A stretch of DNA of 64,000 nucleotides, taken from contig CAUYUJ010019257.1 of assembly GCA_963575745.1 (NCBI GenBank), positions 112,501-176,500 on the forward strand, read 5' to 3'. Source of the stretch: Prorocentrum cordatum (taxonomy: Eukaryota > Sar > Dinophyceae > Prorocentrales > Prorocentraceae). Both the position numbers and the translations under genes were made by a program. The stretch's first letter is position 1, and each line of letters begins with the position of its first letter. Of the stretch, positions 32,581 through 40,483 are shown one piece after another. The notes below the pieces were generated by a model. That model was not told where the DNA came from. It ran no database searches and saw only the letters and a list, made by a program, of their open reading frames with translations.

Positions 32581-34227
32581 CTAAGACACTCGCAGTTCCT
32601 GCATGTCGCTGGGCAGCGTCGCACTCTTCCGGGGAGGTGGAAGTCCTGTCGAAGCCTCGGCTAGCCTCGACTTGGCCCCTCCTTCCTGTCTGGCAACTTC
32701 TGGGGGTGGATCGATCACGATCGGGTCCGTTGCTGAAAGCGGTCCAGGTGCCTGCTCTGTTTGCGTCTTCGAAACTGCTTGAATGGGCTCCAACAGCTCG
32801 CTGGGAATATGCCCGACGTGATTATCGGGAGAAGTTAGGCGTCGCATCCGCGTCAGTGTCGGTGCCCTTGGTGCAGCTTCCTTCAATGCCGCCTCGAGTC
32901 CTTGCGCCGCAATCACCGTCGCTTGGGCCATGACGTCTTGAGGTGCAGGCGCGGGATGTCTCAGATCGCGCTGCGCGCTCGATCTGAGACTGTCCAATCG
33001 GAAGCGGTCGTGTCTGTGGTGCCCGTTGGCGGCGTTGGATCTGCTTGCCTCATTTACCATGGCATCTGCGGAGGGGGGCCCATGGGCCCACGGCCTGTGC
33101 CACCCACTGCTGGAAATACTGGCGACCCACCCGAGGTCAGAGATACTGGAAGCCCACTGCTCTTGCCACCCATAATTAGGAATACTGGCGCCCCACCCGT
33201 GGTTGGAAACGCTGGCGTCCTATCCTTGGTTGGGCATGCTGTCACCTGTTGCCGCGGTGGGCCCGCCTGCAGCTGGGGCAGGCCCTGAGAAAAAACCCGC
33301 GACTCCATTTGGGTTCGCGCCACCTTTTCCCATGTACTACGTCATCATGTCTTGCTGGGAACTCAAGATCCGCTTGTCCATTTGATCCTGGCGGCTCAGC
33401 ATGAGGGGAATGGAGGTGCTGCCAGATTGTTTCCTCAACGGTCGTTTGCCCTGGAAGCCTTTGCCGCTCTTTCCGCTGCCTTGGCCACTGTCGCGTAAAA
33501 GACTAAACGGCGCGTCTGGTTGTGCATCTTGCGCCTGCGGCGCTACGCGGACCGTACCCTGCTGATGCCAGTCCTCCTCTGCCAAGCTCTGCTCCAAATC
33601 GTGCACAACGCTGCTGGACTCCGCAATATGTTCGTTTAGTCTGGGCGAACAGTTTGAGCTCCCTCCTTTTGTTTGTGGTGTTCTGGGACTTCTGTTCTAT
33701 TCGCAACTGTATGTTTTGCTTATGCCAATTGCTGACCAAGAGGCTTGAACAACGAACGGCAACATGAGAGCGTCGCAATCTCCTCGGACTCTGGTGCATG
33801 TGACGTGTCTGCTTGTCTGGCTGCAACCGCAATTTGGCTAATGTGAACATCCTGCACGTGACGCGTTCTGCGGCATTGACGTACTGATCCTCGGAAGTGG
33901 GAGGTGCCTACTTGTATCATTCTTGATGTGCGTACGAATTCGCCAGCCTGTCCTGATTGAGCCTGTATTTCGCCGTCTGCACTCTTGCGACATTTGCAAA
34001 ACCAATGCCACGGGCCGACATGCTGTCCGCATTGGCATACCCATTTACTTCCCTGTGCGGCATTGTTTTTCTTTGGGCTTGCGTGGTGCTGGCTCAGGGT
34101 TTGTTTGGCCTTCCAGATCAGACAAATGGCACGTGAGAGCGTTCGTCTTGCCCTCTGCCTCCTGTACCAAGGAGGCTGGTAAGAAGCGTGATGAGTGACA
34201 GAACGACATCGCGGCCTCCTGAGTCAA
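32581..34227 (-). pseudogene. Degenerate ORF1-like region of LINE D
   Basis: In the frame through 34,060-33,720, WVCQCGQHVGPWHWFCKCRK gives a C-x-C ... W-x-W-x2-C-x-C pattern, like the small zinc motifs at the N-terminus of dinoflagellate retroelement ORF1 proteins. Downstream frames (33,606-33,337; 33,060-32,581) are Gln/Ser/Pro-rich with an EDWHQQGTVRVAPQAQDAQ-type linker. At least three frame changes occur. No enzyme motif is seen. Confidence 0.4.
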
Positions 34228-34307
34228 CGCTTGGTTGGCACGGTCTGCGGAGCGTGAGTGCCCCCTGCCTCAATCCCCCGACTTCGGCCAACCTCCTATC
34301 CTCCCCC

Positions 34308-34712
34308 TCCTCATCCCTCTCCTCCTCCTCCTCCTCCTCCTCCTCCTCCTCCTCCTCCTCCTCCTCCTCCTCCTATTCCTCCTCCTCCTCCGCCTCCGCC
34401 TCCGCCTCCGCCTCCGCCTCTCCTCCTCCTCCTCTCCTCCTCCTCTCCTCCTCCTCCTCCTCCTCCTCCTCCTCCTCCTCCCCTCCTGATTTCACTGGAA
34501 CGCGCGTTGAAGCCTCCTCCTTCTCCTCCTCCTCCTCCTCCTCCTCCTTCCCCTCCTCTTCCTGCTCCTCTTCTTACCCCTCCTTATACTCCTCCTCTTC
34601 TCCCTCTTCTCCCCCTTTCTCCTCCTCCTCCTCCTCCTCCTCCTCTTCCTCTTCTTCATCCTCCTCCTCTTCCTGTTCCTCTTCCTCCCTTCCTTCTTCT
34701 CCCCCCCCTAGG
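34308..34712. repeat. TCC/CTC tract, 400 bp
   Basis: TCC repeats with a CCGCCTCCGCCT block near 34,390, broken at 34,488-34,515 by ATTTCACTGGAACGCGCGTT. Confidence 0.95.
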
Positions 34713-35104
34713 GAGGAGGAGGGGGGAGGGCTCCAGAAGGTATCGGCGGGTTTTGGGAGGGGGGTCCAGGAGAAGGCGTCGTCGCCTCCTCATAATCATC
34801 TTCGTTCCAGCCCAGTGCCATCCGCCCTCTCCCGGGTGTCACGCGAGATGACGTAGCGACCTTATGCCGCGGCTTACGCGGGCCGCCGCCGCGGCACTCC
34901 ACATCGGAGACGAGGGCGCTTACGCGCGACATTACGCAGGCAGCTTACGTGCCAATGTCGGTGAACACGATGCCGGTATGGGGCGTCGCTCATATGGTGG
35001 GTCTCGGACGCCAGCAGGCGTGACGCATCGCCCAGGAGTCATCGCTCCAGGACCCGCCGCGCAGGTCGGCCACCGCCTGGAAGGCGGAGGAGGGGGATTG
35101 CAGT
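34713..35104. other. Unassigned
   Basis: No gene or family recognised. Confidence 0.3.
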
Positions 35105-35260
35105 GGAAGGGGCGTAGGGAGACACAAATAGATGGGCACACATGCCAAGATTTCAATATTGTCCTATATCTTCTGGGTTGTCGTCTTCACCCTCCACTTC
35201 CCATCTGTTCCAATATTTTCATGGGGACCGACGCTCATTGATGTCTGTGCTAATTTCTCC
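35105..35260 (+). mobile_element. Dispersed element family K, copy 1 (diverged)
   Basis: GACACAAATAGATGGGCACA, TATATCTTCTGGGTTGTCGTC, CACTTCCCAT, CAATATTTTC and GACCGACGCTCATTGATGTC correspond block by block to the copies at 37,268, 51,627 and 56,707. Confidence 0.7.
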
Positions 35261-35526
35261 ATTCCTGAAGATCAGCCGTCAGGGCACGGTGCTTCATCAA
35301 AGCTGCTCTTGCATCCTCGCCTCTTCGGTACAACCTTGGCCATGGATCCACGGGTCTTCGGCCTGATCCCGCTGCGACTGTGTCAACATGGTTGGTCCAA
35401 GGTCTTGCGTCCTTACGGTTGGCTCTGGAAAGACAGCGTGCAACATCGATCTCCGAAAGGCATGCTATGCCTGTGAGACGATCCCCACGAGAGGGCCCTT
35501 CTATGCACGCTATCCCCCTGCTAATG

Positions 35527-35720
35527 CGGGATGACGATTAATTAAAAAAATGAGAGAGAACGATTAGAACATAGTTTTCTGTTATTTCTGCACAATCTTC
35601 TGATGACTGGAGGAGATCGATTTAAAACATAGTTTTCCAGCCCGCGGCCGGTTTTTTCTAATCGTCATCCCGGGCGCCGCCGCGTGAACACGACCCCCGG
35701 TCATTTATTAATCGTCATCC
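35527..35720. mobile_element. Foldback element ending CGGGATGACGATTA
   Basis: GCGGGATGACGATTAATTAA at left and TTTTCTAATCGTCATCCCGG at right are inverted. The interior repeats ACATAGTTTTCTG/ACATAGTTTTCCAG directly, and a third TTAATCGTCATCC lies at 35,708. No other copy is in the window. Confidence 0.65.
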
Positions 35721-35725
35721 TCCAT

Positions 35726-35900
35726 TCGGGAAAGGGGGGGTGACGAAATCTGCTGCATGCAGCTGGTTGCGACCCCGCCGCCGGGTCCATTCTTCGATAC
35801 ATGGGCGCCTCCCGGCGCCGGGAGGCGCCGGGAAAGTCAGCTACGCGAGCTGGTTCTCAAACCCCCCCTTTTGCTATGCCCCCCTTTCGCCCGGCCCGAG
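35726..35900. mobile_element. Foldback element family G, copy 2
   Basis: TCGGGAAAGGGGGGGTGACG at left, CCCCCTTTCGCCCGGCCCGA at right. The centre is CCTCCCGGCGCCGGGAGGCG, and CTGCATGCAGCTGGTT and CAGCTACGCGAGCTGGTT are shared with copies at 37,814 and 44,238. Confidence 0.8.
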
Positions 35901-36057
35901 ACTAGCCGGTGCACGCTGTCCCCGAGATGGCGGAGAGGGTGTAATTAGTGATGGGCGGGCCAGCGGCGCCACTTTGGCACGCTGCCTTCCCGAGGCAAGC
36001 CGCAAGTGACATCCTCACTCTTGTGGATCGGCGCGCGCCACGTGGAGGAGGCGGAGC

Positions 36058-36245
36058 GACGAGGAGGGGGGTGACGAGGAGGAGGAGGAGGAGGAGGACC
36101 ATCAGGTCCGGGCCACAGCCTCCCTCCTCCCTCCCCTCCTCCTCCCCCCCCCCGCAGTTCCCTCCCCACTCAAGGGACGTGAAGGACGAGGAGGAGGAGG
36201 AGGAGCAGGAGGAGGAGGAGGAGGAGGAGGAGGATCAGGAGGGGA
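36058..36245. repeat. Two GGA tracts
   Basis: GGA runs at 36,058-36,104 and 36,186-36,243 around a C-rich spacer. Confidence 0.9.
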
Positions 36246-36653
36246 CTCAAAAATAATGATGGAGGAAGATCAGGAGCCGAACTGTATACACCGACGCCCT
36301 CTTCTGGCCCCGCGCTGACGCTTGCACAGGACAGCGGGTCCCGTATACGGGGTCCTCGCGTATACATTTTTCGTTGTCTCCCCAGGAAAGCCGACGCCGT
36401 CCCCGACCCTCAAAAAGTCCTGGGATTGAAGAACAACCCGCCACTGGTAATGCATATGTTCCAGGTCCCGACAAAGGGAGAGGTTCGGGCGGGGACTCAG
36501 AAGTAATGACGGAACCACGAGGGAGAGGCAGATGAGGCAGACGTGCAGTGTGTCGTGGCCATACCGAGACCTCCGAGAGCCAGGGCGCACCCTGGCCACA
36601 TCGACCTCGGAACGGATACGATGCGGATGGTGACTACGGGCCCGTAGGATTAT
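36246..36653. other. Unassigned
   Basis: No gene recognised. CCGTATACGGGGTCC and CGCGTATAC form a small imperfect palindrome near 36,340. Confidence 0.3.
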
Positions 36654-36810
36654 GTCGGGCCTGTCCCTCCACAGGAGGGATATTCCAAAATAGTCAAAAC
36701 ATAAGATGGGGACGATGTTTTTTTGTTGTATTTTCGATCATTGTTGAACGCAGTTTGAATACATGTGTTATCTTTCGTCCAACATCCCCCTGTAGGAGGG
36801 CATGCCCGAC
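36654..36810. mobile_element. Foldback element family C, copy 2
   Basis: GTCGGGCCTGTCCCTCCACA at left, TGTAGGAGGGCATGCCCGAC at right, 157 bp. Confidence 0.85.
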
Positions 36811-37267
36811 CTAACAGCCGTAGGAGAGGGGCCCACGTGGCGGGCTCCAGAAGCCCTGAGTCACAACACCGTACCATCTGTTGGGGGCCGACTTCTATCA
36901 GCGCCCATTTCACGGGGACTCCATAGGCGGGCACGTTGGCCAGTGACCCGGCGAACCCAGCCCTCCCTGGTGTGGGCAACGCTTTGATGCCAGAAACCCG
37001 CTGGCGGGTACCTGCTGCGGTGCCGCTGCCCTTACTTCCGCGGGCGTCCGCCGGCCTTCCACCAGCCTCTGCTGGCCGAGACGGCTTCGTCTTCCTTCCG
37101 CCGCCCTCCGCCGCGGAGGAGACGTCAACTTCTCCGGCTCGCGAGGGCGAGGCTCTTTCTGGAACGCCTCGCGTCAACTCCGCGGAGGAACCGGCACACT
37201 GGGCGGGCCAGCGCATGGAAAACGGCAGCAAGATATGAGCGGACACGCTGTCGATCCCACCCCACCC
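36811..37267. other. Unassigned, with CTTCCGCCG-type repeat
   Basis: 37,030-37,160 is the diverged relative of 18,415-18,560. No gene recognised. Confidence 0.35.
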
Positions 37268-37463
37268 TCCTCAAATTGCTTCCTCCTCCACTTTGAAGGG
37301 GCTGCAGGACACACAAATAGATACACACAAATAAAGATAGTCCCTATATTTTCCCATATTTTCTGGGTTTTGGTCTTCCCCCCCACTTCCCACATTTCCA
37401 ATATTTTCTAGGAGATCGACGATGAATTGTGTCTGTGTGGTTTTTCCCCTCCTCAAATTGATT
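37268..37463 (+). mobile_element. Dispersed element family K, copy 2
   Basis: CTTTGAAGGGGCTGCAGGAC, ACACAAATA twice, TTTTCCCATATTTTCTGGG, TTGGTCTTCCCCCCCACTTC and GATCGACGATGAATTGTGTC. CCTCCTCAAATTG occurs on both sides, a possible target duplication. Confidence 0.8.
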
Positions 37464-37620
37464 GTTTCCTCCTCCTTCCCCTCCGCCGCCACTCTTGGTC
37501 ACGAGCGGCCGGCCGCGCCGCGCCGCGCTGCCAGAAGCCCGCGACGCCAAACTGCGATTAACCAGCCGCCTACAGATCGGCGCTCTGATAAAGTTCGAAT
37601 TCTGTGCGATGCAACGATCG

Positions 37621-37787
37621 GGGATGGACAGACCCTTCTTTCGTAGAACGTGGTTTAGTGAAAACGACCTGAGGCCCAAACCTGGCGGACGCAAGCCTGG
37701 AAAACAACGGCCACGGCGCCCTCTCGAGAACCGAACACGGACAATTCACTAATCGACGTGTCGCTGTTGGGGGTTCTGTCCACCCCC
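37621..37787. mobile_element. Foldback element family L, copy 1
   Basis: GGGATGGACAGACCC at left, GGTTCTGTCCACCCCC at right. The interior GTTTAGTGAAAACG and AATTCACTAATCGACGTGTC is shared with 62,251-62,413. Confidence 0.75.
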
Positions 37788-37813
37788 GAAACGAAACGGT
37801 GGTGGGGGCTAGT

Positions 37814-37985
37814 CTCGGGCCGGGCGAGAGGGGGGCATAGCAAAAGGGGGGGTTGAGAATCGGCTCGCGTAGCTGAAAATTCCCGGCGCCTCCCGGCGCC
37901 GGGAGACGCCCAGGCATCGAGGAATGGACCCGGCGGCGGGGCCGAAACCAGCCGCATGCAGCAGATTTCGTCACCCCCCCCCCTT
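37814..37985. mobile_element. Foldback element family G, copy 3
   Basis: CTCGGGCCGGGCGAGAGGGG at left; the right end (CACCCCCCCCCCTTCCCT) is decayed. It abuts family D at 37,989. Confidence 0.8.
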
Positions 37986-37988
37986 CCC

Positions 37989-38168
37989 TACAGTCGGGGC
38001 GTTGACCTAAGGAACCTTAAATGAGGAACGAGGCCCCTTTTTTCCAGAAGTTGAACTTCGATTTCCCATCGAAAACATAAGGGAAACCTGAGGCAAGCAG
38101 TGAAACAATCAAGGAACACGGAGCCCCTCCCCAACGAAAAGGGTTCCTTCTTCAGGGCCCCGACTGTA
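37989..38168. mobile_element. Foldback element family D, copy 2
   Basis: 180 bp, TACAGTCGGGGCGTTGACC to GGCCCCGACTGTA; both TIRs are intact. Interior as at 18,624. Confidence 0.85.
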
Positions 38169-38219
38169 GGCACTCTGCGAGTAGTGGAACGCGCCCGGTG
38201 ATACGATGACGCCGATGCC

Positions 38220-38535
38220 CCAGGTGACCCTTTCGCCAGATTCCGCGCGCCCTTCACCAGCAGAGCCGCTGCCCTCTACTGTACTCCAGATGTCGTAATA
38301 AAAGGGAGGGGGTCTGGACCCTCGAAGACAAGCCATTTCAGACCTCCCCCATGGGAGAACCCTCCAAAACATCGTCCCCAGACCCCCCCAGGCCCTCCAA
38401 GATAGCCTGGAAGAGACCCCCCCCCGAAATGAGACCTCCCTCCCTTTATTACGAAATCTGGAGTATCCCCCCCTTTCGTTCGGCCCGATAGTCGCAGGCC
38501 CAGCCTCCTGAAAAAGTCCTCGGCCGAGGCCACGG
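38220..38535. mobile_element. ~310-bp insertion containing family H, defined by an empty site
   Basis: At 18,855 the sequence GATGCCC runs directly into (AA)GCCACGGGAGCTGACG. Here the same two blocks are separated by this segment, which holds a complete family H element (38,282-38,465) and ends CCCCCCTTTCGTTCGGCCCGATA, a family G-like end. Confidence 0.7.
38282..38465. mobile_element. Foldback element family H, copy 1
   Basis: TACTCCAGATGTCGTAATAA at left, TTATTACGAAATCTGGAGTA at right; the inverted repeat extends over GGGAGGG. A second copy at 61,756 has its interior in the opposite orientation. Confidence 0.85.
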
Positions 38536-38737
38536 GAGCTGACGCGGCAGCTCGTCCCCGCCCCTGCCCCTGCCGCCGTGCCGCTCGGCCCGCACGCGGA
38601 GGCCTCCTGATCAAGGGGCGGTCGCGCCCCGGGCAGAAGGACCCGCAAAGTGCCCCGCGACTGCCAGTGCTCGGCGCGGGGTCCAGGAAAGGCCGCGGGC
38701 GGCAGGCGCAGGAAGGAGGAGGATCCGGCCGCGAGCG

Positions 38738-38906
38738 AGGGGGAGGAGGAGGAGGAGGAGGAGGAGGAGGAGGAGGAGGAGGAGGAGGAGGAGGAGGAGG
38801 AGGAGGAGGAGGAGGAGGGAGGAGGGGGAGGAGGAGGAGGAGGAGGAGGAGGAGGAGGAGGAGGAGGAGGAGGAGGAGGAGGAGGAGGAGGAGGAGGAGG
38901 AGGGAG
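38738..38906. repeat. GGA tract
   Basis: About 170 bp of almost pure GGA. Confidence 0.95.
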
Positions 38907-39004
38907 GAGGGCCGCGCCGCGACCACGGAGGCCCGATGGTCAGAGGCCCGCGCCGCGACCACGGAGGGAGAGAGCTCGAGGAGCAAACCATGACGTAGGC
39001 TTAG

Positions 39005-39163
39005 GTCGGGCCTGTCACCCTACGGGGGGACTTGGGACGAAAAAAATTAAAATTGTCCAAAACACACCCAACATGAGAGACAACAGCAAAAAAAAGAGAG
39101 CAATCGTCCCCAGACCATTTTTCCTATCTTGGAATCGTCCTCCTGCAGAGGGACGGGCCCGAC
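39005..39163. mobile_element. Foldback element family C, copy 3
   Basis: TTAGGTCGGGCCTGTCACCC at left, GGGACGGGCCCGACCTAG at right. The flanking TA on both sides suggests a TA target duplication. Confidence 0.85.
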
Positions 39164-39632
39164 CTAGCCATAGGCGTGCACAGGTGCGGAGGTCCGCGCG
39201 GACTTCTTGGATCGGCGCTGGACCCCCCCCCCTGCGCGCCAGTGGCGGCGCCGGAGGCGCCGCCAGGGGGGCCCAGCACCCTTCCAGGGAACCGGCGCGG
39301 GCCTCCGAAAATGCATGCATGCTTCTGTCATTGTTTGAGCCTCGAAGGACGGCCGCTCCCGGCCCCGGCCTGCTTCAAAGAAGTTACGTCCGACGCCGCT
39401 CGTCGGCGCCGCCGCGTGCTTTTGTACTTGCGCCCCAGGAGGCGCGAGGTCGCGCCGCACTGCAAGCCAGTCGCGATCGCGACGTCTGGACAAAGGTGTC
39501 CCCGTCCTGCCTTCTGGCGCGGTTCTGCCAGCGGTGGCAAAAAACGGCAAGAGGCCGCTCCGAGATCGTGGGCGGCTTCAGCGAGCCGGCACGCCGCGCG
39601 CTCCTTGCGTCGCTCGCCCCGCACTCGCTGCT
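39164..39632. other. Unassigned
   Basis: GC-rich, no gene recognised. A short inverted GGCGGCGCCGGAGGCGCCGC lies near 39,245. Confidence 0.3.
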
Positions 39633-39829
39633 CGGCGGCGAGCCAGGGGGGGAAGTGAGCAGGAGAGGGCCCTCGCAGAAGGCGGCGGGACTTCTCAGAA
39701 GGCACCGCGTTTTCCGAGAAGTTATCTGTGTCTTCGGGGGTGGCTTACAACACTTCTCCAAGGCCGGGGGACTTCCGAGCCTTCTGAGAAGGCCTGCTCC
39801 TTCCCACTTCCCCTCCGTGCTCGCCGCCG
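39633..39829. mobile_element. Foldback element family B, copy 4
   Basis: CGGCGGCGAGCCAGGGGGGG at left, CCCCTCCGTGCTCGCCGCCG at right, 197 bp. Confidence 0.85.
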
Positions 39830-40345
39830 ATCTCCGCAAAATGCTCAGGCGCCCTTGTCAAGCAGCCATCGGCTCTTCCGTCTAATGCCCTGGACGGGCC
39901 TACTGAGGTGTTCTGGCGCATCTGGACGCCCCACCCCCTCTCCCCAAGAGAGGAGGAGCTATGTGAAACACAACCCTGGTACCCGAGCCCAGTTGGCGCC
40001 GGGAGCGGCCTTGAAACGCTGTTGGCACGCTCCCCGCCTCATCCCGTCAATGTTCCATATCTCTTTCTCCCCGATTTATGTGCGGTACTTCTGCGGTGAC
40101 ACGCCAACGGTGCATACAAAAAGCGGCCATAACTAACCAGCCCACCAACCGCGCCTGCCCTGGAAGGGCAAACAACTGCAGATGCACTTGGCTTGTCGTT
40201 CGATACCCGCAAGACCCTCGCTCTCCCCCCCCCCCTCCCAAGAGGCCCTGGAGCTTCCTAAGATGGAAGCTCGTCGCTTCGCTCTGGATGCGTTCACCTG
40301 TCATCCTGCGTGCTCAGTTTTGGAAGCTCTGGGTGCACCCTCGGG
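39830..40345. other. 3' flank of the Mei2-like gene
   Basis: Downstream of the stop codon on the minus strand. No further exon is recognised. A polyadenylation signal was not identified. Confidence 0.3.
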
Positions 40346-40483
40346 TCAGACCTCGTCGGCCTGGATGCCCAGCTCGTCGGTCAGATCCGGAAGCCGCTGC
40401 GCCGCGCCGCCGCCCGCGCTGGGGCGATGCCGCGGACGCATCTGGCGGGCCCCGCTCTTCCTCGTGGGCGCGGGGAACGCCAC
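40346..40483 (-). CDS. Exon 3 of the Mei2-like gene (C-terminus)
   Basis: 138 nt including the stop codon. Acceptor CTCGAGAG|GTGGCG. VAFPAPTR continues the RRM_2 sequence in phase 0, and the protein ends ELGIQADEV. Confidence 0.7.
   Translation of the reverse strand: MAFPAPTRKSGARQMRPRHRPSAGGGAAQRLPDLTDELGIQADEV

Larger units (their letters stand above)
31000..34227 (-). mobile_element. LINE D: very decayed retroelement remnant
   Basis: On the minus strand a region with a Cys/Trp-rich motif (34,110-33,960) is followed by low-complexity linker frames (to 32,581), and after a gap by an RNase H-like segment (31,620-31,240). No RT is recognisable between them, so it was deleted or has decayed beyond recognition. 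The order gag-like, then RNase H, fits a LINE. Boundaries are uncertain. Confidence 0.45.
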
